Source of the DNA: Bryoerythrophyllum caledonicum
Lineage: Eukaryota; Streptophyta; Bryopsida; Pottiales; Pottiaceae
Direction of reading: 5' to 3'
NCBI GenBank assembly: GCA_963971425.1
Contig: OZ020516.1
Span: 12,078,593 to 12,142,592 of the forward strand
Length of the DNA stretch: 64,000 nucleotides
The notes under the pieces are model-generated. The model made no database searches and was not told where the DNA came from. It saw only the letters and a program-made list of their open reading frames with translations. Made by a program: the position numbers and the translations under genes. Below are positions 35,842 to 48,344 of the stretch, piece by piece; within the stretch, counting starts at the first letter, position 1; each line of letters starts with the position of its first letter.

Positions 35842-36043
35842 TGTTAGTACATACAGTAGTTACGTCAATACAGATAAATTGTAACGTTACGTAGACTAGA
35901 CGCATCCGTTACTTTAACCAAAAGACACTTATACATAGCTCCTCACTTGATATAGATAGTGGTCTCTCTCCTTGTATTATTATCATTATGAATATAATCT
36001 CTTAATATTCTTCTACTTTCACCTCATGGTGTCAGTTCATACA

Positions 36044-36055
36044 TGGTATCAGAGC
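36044..36055 (+). other. Primer binding site of copia C
   Basis: TGGTATCAGAGC directly after the left LTR. Confidence 0.92.
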
Positions 36056-36214
36056 AAATATGCAAGATAAATCCTCATGAGAGGTTTGCAAATTGATTCA
36101 AGCTTTTTCAAGCTTAATATTTAGGCTTTGATACTAAATCCTTTATAAAGAAGCAATAAGAAGTTTTCAATATTTGGTTCAATGTACATAATGGAACATC
36201 AATTTTTTAATCAA

Positions 36215-36800
36215 TCATTTGGCCCAGTTCATGGCTTCACCAACTCCTCTTCATTCACTTGGCGTTGAACATATTTTTCAATATTTAAAAGGAACAATGA
36301 ACATCGGTCTCATGTATACATGTACCAACTCTCTCTCATCTATTCACCATCACAACTTAACAGGCTGGAGTGTCAAGGTGACCTTGACACTTGCCGATCT
36401 ACGATGAGATATTTTTTCCTTCTCGACTCTTCCTGTGCACTTTCTTGGCAAAGTCACAAACAACTTGTAGTTGCCCTTTCTTCTACAAAAGTAGACTATA
36501 TTGTTGCACCCACAACCACTAAGGAATAGTTGTGGCTTCAAAAACTTATTTTGGAACTTGACTTCTCTCTACAACTACCCAGTATATTATTTTGCGACAA
36601 CCAGTAGTGCATTGCTGTAAAAAGAATCCCACACTTCATGACATATCAAAGCACATAGATATTCGTTACCATTTTATCCGTTATCAAGTTGCTAATCAAC
36701 TACTCCATCTTGAGCAATACCCACTTCTCAAATGTGGGCAGATATCCGAACCAAGGCTCTTCCTAAAGTTAAACACCAAGCTTATATTTCACGTCTTTCT
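36215..36800 (+). pseudogene. pol: Copia C reverse transcriptase/RNase H tail
   Basis: Protein pieces in shifting frames: HIFQYLKGTMNIGLMY, RSTMRYFFLL, LSWQSHKQLVVALSSTK, FCDNQ and HIDIRYHFIRYQV. These are the end of the reverse transcriptase connection and RNase H of copia elements. Frameshifts and stops make it dead. A purine tract AAGGGGGAG (about 36828-36836) follows. Confidence 0.8.
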
Positions 36801-37429
36801 ACTCTAGATCCACAAGCACATTTACCGACTTGATGCAAGGGGGAGCTCTTATATACTTCAATTCACCAAAGATGCTTATGAATGGCCAATTTTCAAAACA
36901 ACAAATTGATTACGCTTATTTGTTCAGCCATGCAATTGAAGGCAAAGTGTTAGTACGTACAGTAGTTATGTCAATGTAGATAAATTGTAAGGTCATGTAG
37001 ACTAGACGCACCCCTTATTGAAACCAATAGACACTTACAGAGAGCTCCTCACTTGATATAGATAGTGGTCTCTTTCCTTGTATTATTATCATTATGAATA
37101 TAATCTCTTAATATTCTTCTACTTTCACCTCATGGTGTTAGTTCATACATATGTAGCATGATGATTTGTTTTTTCCCTCCAAATAATCTTAATTACTCCA
37201 TCACATTTTTCAAAATCAACGTATATTTTGTAGCTGCCAAAAATAAATGTACCCCATCTACATCTAAATTTATGGTCCTATTTTGATGGTTTTCCATTGT
37301 TCTAGTTCATAGATGCCCATATTCTATATGCATAGGACTTATGATCATTATCTCTACGTAATGTAAATTATAATATTAATAGTCATTAATTGTATAAGTT
37401 GGATTACTTGCAAATCCATGTTTATATTG

Positions 37430-37681
37430 TTAAAGAGTAATGAATTTTGTTTGTTCTAAAGTGGAAACTTGAGCTTCAAATGCATTAGTAGTAGTTTTAA
37501 AAAATAATATGGGTACTAGTAAGTTAAATTTTCTTTGATGATAAATATCAATCCGTTTTATTAATTCTTGATCTTGTTCCCATTTCCTAAAAGATCCAAC
37601 TATTTGTTGTGCTAATGGTGATGGAATGTATTGACTAAAAGTAGTACTTGCATTAGTACTTGCTTTCCATCCAAGAGCGTA
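37430..37681 (-). pseudogene. Protein-coding remnant, unrecognised
   Basis: An 84-codon minus-strand frame without ATG reads as real protein: YALGWKASTNASTTFSQYIP, AQQIVGSFRKWEQDQELIKR, IDIYHQRKFNLLVPIL. It ends in TAA. The surrounding minus-strand sequence (37690-37870) has further protein-like pieces with stops. Probably a transposon remnant; family unknown. Confidence 0.4.
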
Positions 37682-38392
37682 AATTTTTTTCGTCTCTATT
37701 TTGATGTGCTTTCTTATTTAGTTATTGAACTTGCTCCTTGGTCACATCCAAAAATGTCATTGTCAATTTTTCATAATTCGTGTACTTTTCATATGACATG
37801 TTGTCAAATGGTATAAAAGATTTTCAAAATACAATATCCTTTATTGTCTTGTCTAGTACTGCAACTCTTCCATAACTTGAAGGTATATAATCTTTAGGTA
37901 TATCCATCACAAAACATGCACTTAGGCTTCCAAGATTCCAAATCTTCTAATAATATTAACATTTTTTTGATTCGTGAATTTTTGCTTTATAACTTCAAAA
38001 CATTTGTCACATTTGACTTTCAAACACTTTCAACATAACTCTCCCTTTACACCTCTAGTTTGTTTTTTTGTCATTATTCTATGCAGTATTAATCATAATT
38101 TTTTGTTTGAAAAACAAATATAATTGTAAACAATATAAAAATAAGAATTCATGCTATGTACTTATTATTTATTTTAATAATAAAAAATCATTTCTAAATA
38201 TGAGTACCACAATGGTAAAATATATATTTTATATGTTTTATATATTAATCAAATCATTTAAATAGACAATAAAAAGAAAGTGTAGTGTAGACATTAGCAT
38301 GAAGCTAATAGCTTGTGAATTTTATTTAAAACTTAATTTGACAATTTAAATAACCAACTAAAGATAAACTACAACATGAATTTAATTGAATT

Positions 38393-38640
38393 TCGGCACT
38401 TTTGTAAAACAAATATTAGAAACTGCCTTCCAAACTTAGATAATCTAATATGAAAAACCAAAAATATAAAAATCTTCATAAGAAATCGTGGACTAACAAT
38501 TTTAATAAATATTCCACGGTTTACTTAATGATAAATGACAGAAGGAACTATGCTCCACTTGAATTGTTGAGTTTTGGCATTTTTGTAAACCAAATATCAT
38601 AAACTTCCGGCCAAACTTAGATAATTTGATATAAAAATAA
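38393..38640 (+). repeat. Two diverged copies of a 65-bp block, about 182 bp apart
   Basis: GGCACTTTTGTAAAACAAAT (from 38393) and GGCATTTTTGTAAACCAAAT (from 38575) each continue to CCAAACTTAGATAAT. A local tandem duplication in AT-rich DNA. Confidence 0.65.
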
Positions 38641-39469
38641 CAACAATGTATTTTTTACAAAAAAAACATAGATGCACAAATAGCATACCTAGTTTGATAA
38701 ACAATGCAATTGTTATGTTTTACAATGAGAATATAACTCTTCAAAAAAAATTATATTACTTCTACAAATATTAAAAATTCACCACAACATTTGATCAGAT
38801 ATGTCACCAGATTCTTGACTTCAATATTTTTGTCCTACTCCAAAGCGTCCTTCTAATTGTTATTTGTGATTATAGACTCTAGGTATGGCTTTGTTGCCTC
38901 TTCCAAAGTCAATGTATGTTGATGCTTTTTAGAACAAAACACTATGAGGAAACTAGATTCAATATTTCCAACTATGAGCTACAAACTATAGCATCAAGTG
39001 GAAGAAATTTGTGTTACGTTATTGTAATACAAATTATTAATAAAATCTAGCAATATTACTTACATAATACATGAACAATTTTATTCCATGGCATGTGACG
39101 TTTGACATCTAAATCCCCAATTGTTGAACATCAGATATTTTTGCTTCTTCGACTTATTAAAAACTCAATTCAAAAATTTAAACAAGCACCAATGAATCTA
39201 AAATTAAAAACATAAAGGAAATTATTATTTTTGAAGATATTAAAATTTTATAATAATTTTCATCAATTTAACTATGGTAAATATAGTTATAGTAATTATA
39301 CTAACTATCAAAGTAAATATTGATTAGACATGAAAGCCTAGGAATGAAACCAAACACACTTATAATAGAATCTTCCAAAATTATCAACCATTCATAAGAT
39401 GTTTGTAACATACAAATTTACAATATGCATTAAAATCAATCTTTTCTTAAGGATATGTAAGAAAAAAAT
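38641..39469. other. AT-rich sequence, nothing recognised
   Basis: No gene, repeat end or hairpin of note. Confidence 0.4.
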
Positions 39470-40110
39470 TAGCTAGTTTTATCAATGTCATAGAAGGGCA
39501 AAAACATGTTGATTTGTCTTATATATTTGAATTTTATATTACAATGTGTAATAAGACTTTTAGGAGTCCAAATTTTTACCAAAAAACTTCAAAGTTATAA
39601 CGAGGTCGTAACAACTAGATCAAATGACAAATGTTTGGAGGAGGAGCCCACAAGGATCTGTCATGGGCATATAGTATTTCTGGAGGTTAGGAAGAGCGGT
39701 AAGAAACACGAGGTAGTTATGTTGTTTCCTTTGAAGCCTAGGGAAAAGGGCATTGTCTCTCACGCAACATATTGTCAACACAATGGAATGTTATGAATTA
39801 TGGTTATTCAAATTAAGTATCAAAGATGTAGATATGGATTAAATTAAAGGCACGTTCATTATGGAGCGTTAACAAAATTCAAATCGTGACATTAAATATG
39901 TTGATGTCACAATTTTAATCAACATTAAATTATTAGTTTTCTTAATGATAGAAATTCATAAAAAGTTATTTTAAAAATTAGTTGTATTAATGCCATGGAG
40001 GGGCAAAAACATGTTGATTTGTCCTATATGTTAAGAATTTTACATTACAATTTGTAATAAGACTCTTAGGAGTGTAAATATTCAAAAAACTTCAAGGTCC
40101 AGCTTTAAAG
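39470..40110 (+). repeat. Direct repeat of about 130 bp, spaced about 500 bp
   Basis: The two copies share GGGCAAAAACATGTTGATTT (39496 and 40004), then TAATAAGACT, TTAGGAGT and AAAAAACTTCAA. They are diverged and not bounded by TG...CA, so a local duplication is likelier than an LTR pair. Confidence 0.65.
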
Positions 40111-40479
40111 TACCAATATTATTATTTTTAGGATAAAATCATTACAAGTAGGATACTCTACCAAACAAAAAGGATTTAACAAGATTATATTTCAAAAATT
40201 TGGAATAAATTTATATAGACATTAAGAATGAAAATCATAGAAATAGTTATAAAATAACATTGGAATCCAAAGATCAACTATATCAAGTTTGGCATTAGTA
40301 GTTTTTATTCAAACTCTTCATCATTTAGTAGCACCCCAAATATTTTTTAATGTTGATGAAACAAGGTCTTCTCCAAATTAACATGATGTATTCTATTTGA
40401 TTGTTTACTTATAGAGCAAGTAATGTAATGATGTTGTTGGGAGTATTCTGATAATTCAATTTGCGCAATCCAATTTGGA

Positions 40480-40645
40480 CGTGGGATGGTAGGTTGGGCC
40501 CTAGGAGGCTAGAGAGTGGGGATGGCTAGCAAATAGGGGGATTGGGAACAAGTGGAGGGGGGTGGTGGAACGACCTTGGTGGAATGGCCCATTCACCCTG
40601 CCATGGGGAATGAGGGGGTTATTCCACCTTGGCCATAGAATTGAT
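40480..40645 (-). repeat. Dispersed GC-richer repeat, copy 2
   Basis: The reverse complement aligns in blocks to 11265-11450 (ATTCCACC, AGGTC, TAGCCTCCTAG, CATCCCA). Confidence 0.55.
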
Positions 40646-41700
40646 TGACTATAGGAAACTTACGATATTAATCCTTAAACAACACATGGAGATCGTATAT
40701 ACGGTCCCATGTGTTAGTTTGTAGAATACAAAAATATATTAAATTTTAGTAAAATTATTCTTACTCATTTGGATTGAAGATTCTTCAACGTACAACTTTC
40801 ATTCGTAGGTCATTTCAATATCTAAATCTTATCACGTTCAAATACAACACCATTCATATAGAATATTGTGGTCTTAGTGGCACGTTGGGTCATTTTAAGG
40901 GTTTACGCAAGGCACCTCTACTTTAGCATGAAATTTTGCTTCTAATTTTTGTCATATCTCATGTATGATTTATAGTAGTAGGTGTGTTATGACACTCTAA
41001 AACTAGTTCGAGCAATCTTTGGAGGTTTCAAAATTAATATCTCAAAACATGAGTTCACTTTATTAAATCTATAAGTCAAAAAATCCTAGTATACCTTGTA
41101 ACTCCACTCTACTTAGTATCTTGATCAATTTTTCATCGAGTCAAGTAATGAAAATTTTATCTTATACTTTGAATGTATAGCTTTCCAAAAAGCCTAAGTT
41201 CATCTTCTAGTTCCAAGTGGATTGTGTGCTACAAACATTTGAATTTGCTATTCTTTACTTCCTACTTATCTTTGGATAATTTGTGTTTTTTAACAAATAT
41301 TAGTGGTGGTGAATTTATGAAGGGAGAGGACCTCGAAGGTTATATGTTACTTAGTGTTGCCACTTTACCTTACATACATAAGTGGATATAAAAATTCCTT
41401 ATAGAGAAAAAATGGCCATAACCATTAAAAATCACTTCCTTTTCGGTCTTATTGTAAACCATACAAGATATGCATGCATTACATTTTCTTCATTCTATTA
41501 TTATTCAATATCTAAAGGCTTTTTTTTCAGTTAAAAAATCAAAGACTTCTAAATGGATGAAGAACAAGGCTTCTCCTCAATATCAAAACCATTAAAATAC
41601 ATTTTGAATACCTCTAAAAGACCATGTTCCCCTAGAGGTACATTTCCTTCATCTTTGTGTAGGTTCCTAAGTTTAAAAAAAAAATATGATCCTTCTTAAA
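40646..41700. other. AT-rich sequence, nothing recognised
   Basis: Short frames only; none reads as protein. Confidence 0.4.
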
Positions 41701-41703
41701 AAT

Positions 41704-42136
41704 TTATACTAAGTTGTCCTTGATAAGAGCTTCGTGGAAATACTTTTCACTCATGGTTTGAATGTTAGTAGAATTCAAAGTAAAAAATGGAGATGCTTGG
41801 CAGTCCGGGCAACCCTTTGAACCAATGAAATACGTTTCAATTAATTGGGGCCATAAGTGGGGGCACATAAGGTGGAGAAGGGTGGGACAATCCAAATCAT
41901 GGGTGGGCGGAAGACCTAAGAAGATATCCTTCATAAAAGTCTATAAATCCTTTTGAAAAATTAAAAAAGACTTCAAGTAGATTGGGCCTGCTTGCTCGCC
42001 ACGAGACCCACGCAGGCCATGTAGGCATGTTTTTGTTGTTGATGTTGGTGTAAACAAAACTTTGAAGACCTTGACTTTCAGGGGGAGTGGGTGAGATGAC
42101 GTGGCCCAACATGTGATGAACAATCTCCATATTCAA
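41704..42136 (-). pseudogene. Possible decayed coding fragment, unrecognised
   Basis: Two overlapping minus-strand frames give protein-like sequence. The downstream one contains LDCPTLLHLMCPHLWPQLIE and GSKGCPDCQASPFF, with paired Cys. The frame is interrupted by one stop near 41940. Likely an old transposon ORF; no family assigned. Confidence 0.3.
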
Positions 42137-43356
42137 GGATTGCCCAACTTAAAATTGCTTGGATAATTTGATAAATTGTTTAAAATGATAGATTTTACTA
42201 TTTTTACCTCTTCCTCAAAATAAGTGAAAGAAAGGAATGGCAAATTTGAACAATTGGGATTTTGAAATATATAAACTTGTACGCAACAAAAATTTCCACT
42301 CCATTTTTGTAGTCATAGTCACATTTTTGTATCCCCATGCACCAAACTATTTCACGTCATCTCAACATGTTTCATTTCTTTTTTTAACATCAAATTTTGC
42401 ATAGAAATAGCTAACATCATATGGGTCATAATGGTAAATGATTTGAACACTCTTTAGTGAAAAAGTTCCAAGATATGCAAAGTCAAAGTGGGATGACCTT
42501 GCTAGTCAAAGGGGAAATTTTTTTCCCCTTTCACTTCAAATGCTATTATCTTCTTATTTGCTCGGCAAATAGCAACCAAAAAAATATGGCATGTTTATAT
42601 AAGTCTAATTTAAGATCTTAGAACTAAATGTAAAAGAACTAAATGTAAAAGAATTGCTCAAAATATTAATTTTCTTGCCCATTTTTTATCATGACAATTT
42701 TGGATTGTTTTTTAGAGAAGTTGTCAAGGAACCTAGGGGTTAAGACAACAGAAGGTGAAATGTCCAATACCTACCACCCACCCTAGGAGCGTGAACCAAG
42801 TGTTTCCCATGAACCAACTAACTTTGCACCATGATCCATCTATTGAAGGTAATTTGATGACATCTAGTACTCAAGTGGTTTCAAGGTTTTCAACCACTGA
42901 TAAAGTTGGCACCATTATTACTTTACTGTGGTTGTAGAATCACATTATTTAAGAACAAGTAATTTTGTTTAGGCAACTCCAACACTTGCTTTGTGAATTA
43001 CAGTTTTAGGAAGCAATGGGGTCAATTATGGCACAATTTGTAGTGGACACATGGCAAGTTCTATGACAAAACAGAGACCACAACTTACTTTTACACTTCA
43101 AAAGTTTGAGACTATTTCAATACTCAAAATTTAAAGCTCAAGCAAAATTGCAAAAAACATGTTCTATTTTGATTATAGAAAAAAGATCTCTTCATACACC
43201 ACTACCATAAATGGGTCAAGGAACTTGGGTCGGTGGTTATAGGACATCCAACCTTAGTGCCATAAAAGGAACTCAACTCAACATTACCAAGGACTACTTG
43301 GAAAGATACTTTTTAATAACTATTATACACGTAAGATATATTTTAATTTCCTACAA
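42137..43356. other. AT-rich sequence, nothing recognised
   Basis: No gene or element boundary recognised. Confidence 0.4.
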
Positions 43357-43359
43357 TTA

Positions 43360-43709
43360 GGGCGGCTTCACACCAAGACCGAGGTCAAGAGTCCGTCGAA
43401 TTCCACCAATGAGATTGAAAAAACGGCCAAGTTTGGCCTCTTCGACTTCACACCGAAGGCCAAAGTCCAAAGGTCATCACCCTCCATGTGCCTACACTTT
43501 TAGAGAGTTTTGGCGCTAAAGCCACCGCCTCTCAAGTGCAAACTTGGGTTGCCAGTTTATCCAACCCAAACTTCCTTCGAGAGGCCATCAACTTCCTTCC
43601 ATTTTCATTATTCAATATTTTTTTTAGCCCAAGATTGTGGCCTCTCACCATTGTTTCGGCTGAAATTTTGACGGGCAACCACTTGACTTGGCCTGGTGTG
43701 AAGAGGCCC
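43360..43709. mobile_element. Tourist-like (PIF/Harbinger) MITE, 350 bp
   Basis: Terminal inverted repeats GGGCGGCTTCACACCA and GGGCCTCTTCACACCA (right end, reverse complement) are flanked by the 3-bp duplication TTA (43357-43359 and 43710-43712). The interior is non-coding and GC-richer than the flanks. Confidence 0.85.
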
Positions 43710-44179
43710 TTAGATTCACCATTGCTCACCAATCATTTATTATATTATATACAAAACTTCCAATCAAAGAATTCTTTCAAATTTGATAACATGAAACATC
43801 AACTCCACCATTGTTCATATTATTAAAAATCAAAAGGATGCGCCAAACAACATCACAAGAGAACCGTCAATGACCAAACCACGCTTTATTCAGATCGTCA
43901 TTTGTAGAACAATGAATCCCACAGCAGCCCATGAGGCACGGGGATGGTATCAGCAAATTGACGAAGTGAAGACCAACATATGTCTCATACTACTGAAGGT
44001 CTATTGAAGATGATTATCCATCCATGGTTCCAGACAGACACAAAACACCGCCTTCAGTTTGTTTTTAAATTACAATACTAATCCAAGACACCTCCTGTGC
44101 CCCTACTTCCACATTCAACCTGTGCCCACTTCTAGGATTAAAAGAAGAATCTGTACACTCAAAAGTGAGCCAGGGTTTT

Positions 44180-46119
44180 CTACGAGCTAGCAACTCTAAG
44201 ATCAAAAAAATCCTTGGAACCGTTCACTGACGACTGAGTCGTAACTAAGCCCTCAGTGAAGGGTCCTCCGCGAAGCTCCGCTCTCATATCCATGAGCAAG
44301 CGGCCGAGATGGTTGAGACCAACGCCATCCTTTGAAGCACCCCAGAAGGAATCATTCTGGGACGATTCTACCAAGACTGACCCGTCAGTGGAAAGTAGAA
44401 AGGACGTCAATGCAGGGTAAGCGAGGAACTTAGCTTGGAGAGCAGTGCGCATCACTTGCAGCTTTACAATGTCCCAGTCCTTCCTTACCAGGTCAGGTCT
44501 CTGCCTGGCCAACGCTTCTCCAAGCCTTGCAGCTTCTTCGGGGCTCTCAGCCGCTTGAATCTCAGCCTGGATTGAATCGAACCTGGAGGCTTGGTAGAAG
44601 TGTTGGACACTGTTCCATACCACAGGCTGGCCGTTGCAATCTGGCAGAGTGATGGGGTGATGAGAGAGAGTGGAGAGAGCGCCGTACCGGTCCCATGGCT
44701 TGTTGAACCGGATTACGGATGGCTTGGATGTGGACGTCAATTCATCGTGAGAGATGTCTGGAATTGGCTGCACATACCCCGAGATGAGCATATCAGGTCC
44801 GGTTTGCTCGAAAGAGACGTCGGATAACTGCAGCGCCTGCGTCATCAGCACCATTCCGAGCTCTCCCACGGGAGTTGGAGCTTGGAGCCCTCCGACGATC
44901 TTCGGAGCGATGAATGCGAGCACCTTGTGAATTACATTTCCTTGAATCGCAGGAGCCGAGAGCATGCCGCCGCATTCCCAGAGAACAGAGAGATAGCCTC
45001 GCAAATAGCAGTGCTCCATGACGGCCCGGGGACTAAGAAAATCGAATTCCACGACCTCCACTCCTCTCGAAGCTAAATATTTCTGAAACTCCGGATTCGC
45101 GCCTTTCTGCGTCATGACGATCGTGTGCGCCTTGGAGACGTTCCAGAGATTAGCCTCGCGTGGCAGATCCAGCGCACGCGACATCACGATCCGGTCCGGG
45201 TGGTGGCCAAGCTCCTGGCGCGTCGTGAGGCTCGGATTGTCTCTCCGCACAGTGTTCCCTCCAACGATGACCGCGTCGCTCTGCGCGCGCGTCTTGAAGA
45301 CGCGCTCGCGCGACACCGCGCTCGACACCCAGGCCGAGTGCCCACTGCTAGCCGCGATCTTCCCGTCGAGCGTCATGGCGAACTTGAGGGTGGACATCGG
45401 CAGGTGATGGTGCGCACGGTACAGCAGCGGGGCGTTCGCTTGCTCGCACGCCTTCAGGGCCGCAGCGAGGGCGGCTCCGCCCGCCCCCTCGCCCGCGACC
45501 TCCACGCGCGCGCCCGCGCGCCGCAGCGCCGCAATCGCCTTGCCGCGGAAATGCGGCAGCGGGTGCCGCATCCCAATCACGACGCGCTCCAAGCCGCCGT
45601 GCACCNNNNNNNNNNNNNNNNNNNNNNNNNNNNNNNNNNNNNNNNNNNNNNNNNNNNNNNNNNNNNNNNNNNNNNNNNNNNNNNNNNNNNNNNNNNNNNN
45701 NNNNNNNNNNNNNNNNNNNNNNNNNNNNNNNNNNNNNNNNNNNNNNNNNNNNNNNNNNNNNNNNNNNNNNNNNNNNNNNNNNNNNNNNNNNNNNNNNNNN
45801 NNNNNGGCACGGCCGCGTCGTCGCCGTCGCAGTCGCCCGGCTCCAGGTTCAGAAACGCCGTCGCGCCCCGCGCCTGCTCCCCGGCCTCCTCCACCGCCTG
45901 CACCTCCGCCGCCCGCGCGCCCTGCGCGTACAGCCCCCCGCCCCCCACGATCCTCCGCCCGCGCGCTATCACGCACCCGATCTTCGGATGCGGCGCCGTC
46001 ACTCCATTACTACTCTCCGCCAGCTCCACCGCCTTCATCAAGTGCGCCGCATCCTCCAAACTCCCCCGCACCACTCCCACTCCCCCTGCAAACCCTATCA
46101 CCCCGCCATCGCTCAAAAC
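44180..46119 (-). CDS. PYRR: Riboflavin biosynthesis protein PYRR: deaminase-like, reductase and COG3236 domains
   Basis: In plants PYRR reduces 5-amino-6-ribosylamino-uracil phosphate to the ribityl form in plastid riboflavin synthesis; the fused COG3236/YbiA domain is an N-glycosidase that removes reactive early intermediates. Seen here: a deaminase-like domain (46119 to the gap) with PHPKIGCVIARG, where the zinc-site HAE reads AAE and the PCCH motif is lost, as known for plant PYRR. Then the RibD_C reductase (LKFAMTLDGKIAASSG, VIVGGNTVRRDNP). Then YbiA (NSVQHFYQASRF, ESSQNDSFWGASKDGVGLNH). No ATG is in frame: a TAG lies at 46120-46122 and the nearest ATG is out of frame. A first exon, perhaps with the transit peptide, or a lost start are both possible. 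The 200-N gap breaks the frame count. Confidence 0.88.
45606..45805. other. Assembly gap, 200 N
   Basis: A run of exactly 200 N inside PYRR, between the deaminase and reductase parts. Frames on the two sides do not agree, so the true length is not 200. Confidence 0.99.
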
Positions 46120-46122
46120 CTA

Positions 46123-46654
46123 CCCTCCCTCTCCTCTAATTCCTCTCCCCTGGCTCCCACATGACGTGCCGTGAATGCGCGCTCATAAATTGGAGCGCCA
46201 GGACGGGCACAAATGTGGTACATGTCCCATGGCTATGGCGGAAACTAGCTACGGGACGCTGCGACGAGAGTCAGGAAGGCGAAGCGGAAACAGGCGATCA
46301 CGTGTTTTGCAGGGAATTTGAGTGCGCAACACAGTCAGGCCGTACGCATGTTGACGTACCCAAGCGCCTTCCTACGAACTTGATGACTAGCATATATATT
46401 CAATATAACTAGTTCTCTATTATTTATATGGACAAGAGACCCCTTCCGAGAATAAAATAGCCGTGATGGTACAGTAGTGGAGTGAAGTTCACTTCGGTTG
46501 GATCTACCTTTACTATTTTAGAAGTTTATATTTTGATTGATTGACATTTCTTTAAAAATAGGGTGTATTTTTAGAAAATGGAGGTTCACTTAGGTTAATC
46601 AAGGGTATATTAAAGTAAAAGTATAAGTTGATTACCAATTCCTTTATCTATCTA
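46123..46654. other. Upstream region of PYRR
   Basis: GC-rich next to the gene and AT-rich beyond 46380. A first exon or promoter may lie here, but no transit-peptide frame is convincing. Confidence 0.35.
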
Positions 46655-46722
46655 TCTATATCTATAAAAGAATACAGGATGACAAACAATCCTTTAGGAT
46701 GAACGCGCCGATGAAAAATTGC

Positions 46723-47972
46723 AATTAGGGTTTGCGGCAACGAGTCGCAGATGAAGACGATGCGAGATGTTTGAAGCTGGCGATGGCGATGCGCAATTGT
46801 ACGACGACGTTGTATTCTGACACCCATCCTCGTGGTGACTCGCGGATTGTATAACGGTGCATGCCTGTTAGAGAGAAACGATAGCTACGATAAGTGGGAT
46901 GCACCGAGCAGCTGAAGATGCAAGAGATTGGGTGCGGGATTCAAGAAAAATTGTTTAGGCAGAGGTGGCGATGGCGGAGCAATCCTAGCAAGTGCAACGC
47001 GTCTTCTCTACCTTCCTCTCTCTTCCACAGACACACTGGAAGCCTCCGTATGCTTGCTTTGCGCTGTAATGTCATGTGTAATTATTGATTGACTGGGAGC
47101 TCTGAGGTTGGTACGTTTTTGGATCTGATTGCGAACAAGGTGAATTGCAGCACGGTAAGGTGGGCAATAGAATTTTCGTGATTTTGGCTTGCAACAGGTT
47201 TGTGTTCCATTGTGATTTTTGTCCACAAATTATCCACATGTGGAATCCGGTATGCCTAAGGGTTTCTTCTTATTCGTGATTTTGGGGTTTCTACTCGATT
47301 TTGGAGCAAGAATTCGGCATGCATTCTGGTAAGATTTCTTTGGTTTTTCACTCTATCCTCACACCCTAATTCAGGGGCCTAATATCCAAGGATTTATGAT
47401 TGAGGACAAATTTCTGGGAGCTTCCACTTGGAAATGTGAGTTTTTTTCTCTACAAACAAACAACTTGCGCATCATGAGCGGTGGTTGCAGAGGAGATGCA
47501 AGTTGAATGAATCTGTTGATGCAAAATCCAATTGGCTCATAGCATGGGATCATCGTGTCTATTAGTTTTTGTGTGTGGAGAATTGGCAGTCAAAGCCACT
47601 CTTTGCTTTCAACCATGACCGTGCACGTTCAAGGCTGCAGAAACATTCTGCAACGTTGTCGCCATCGTCATCACGATTGCACATCTTCAAGAGCTACCTT
47701 TGAAACACACTCACTCATTCACTACCTCCATCTGATTGCTCCAGACCTTGTGTGAATTTCTTCTAGAGTTTGTTTGTAAAGAGTTCAATTTTAGAGTTGT
47801 ATATGGGCCCGTTGGAGACAGTGGGTCAATATCTTCATTTTTATCTTTTACTTTTTACTTCTACTTTTGCCTTTTACTTTTTTATAGCTTAGTAGAATCA
47901 TATAAATACATATAATGTGTGAAAATTTAAATATGTATCTTGATTATATATTTTTTGTTGGGTCATATTCAG
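46723..47972. other. Left arm interior, no recognised gene
   Basis: The sequence before the plus-strand ORF has words typical of a leader (AGGGTTT, CTTCCTCTCTCTTCC) and moderate GC near 46720-47000. No captured protein is recognised. Confidence 0.35.
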
Positions 47973-48276
47973 ATGTATGTAATCAACGAGAGCCAACGGT
48001 CGCGAAAAAATTGTCTTGATCGCGAGCGACGTGCGGATCGGACTATGGCTCTGCGTGAGACAGATAATGTTGCCCAACGGCTCAGGCGTGCTCAACAGCG
48101 ACAAGCACTTGGCAATGATGACCAAAAAAGAAACCGTGATCGTGAGCGGCAACGGATGGCAGAGTGCAGTACGACCTGTACGCGTGAGCAACGGAATGAG
48201 CATCCACCAATCGATCACGAGGCACTTGGGGCTGAAAGGCCTGCTCAAACCGAGGAAGAGGCAGCAGCAGTACAAG
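47973..48276 (+). pseudogene. Helitron-like ORF N-terminus, left arm
   Basis: From ATG 47973 the frame reads ESQRSRKNCLDRERRADRT, DNVAQRLRRAQQRQALGNDD, QKRNRDRERQRMAE: the Arg-rich repeats that precede the Helitron-like N domain in plant Helitrons. It ends at a donor-like AAG|GTATGG (48276/48277). The helicase part is absent. Confidence 0.5.
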
Positions 48277-48344
48277 GTATGGTGGAGTCTCTTCGCTTTT
48301 ATTTTACTGCCCTTCTCCTAATAATTTAATTGGCATTTTTAATT

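Larger units (their letters stand above)
35842..37149 (+). mobile_element. Deleted Ty1/copia element C
   Basis: Two 202-bp LTRs (35842-36043 and 36948-37149), TGTTAGTAC...TTCATACA, are flanked by the 5-bp duplication TATGT (35837-35841 and 37150-37154). The primer site TGGTATCAGAGC follows the left LTR at 36044-36055. Only about 900 bp lies between the LTRs: a non-coding leader and the end of RNase H. A deletion removed gag and most of pol. LTRs differ at roughly 18 positions, the oldest of the three copia insertions by this measure. Confidence 0.92.

Noticed and set aside
39470..40110. LTR pair of another retrotransposon
   Set aside because: No TG...CA ends, primer site or target duplication could be found.
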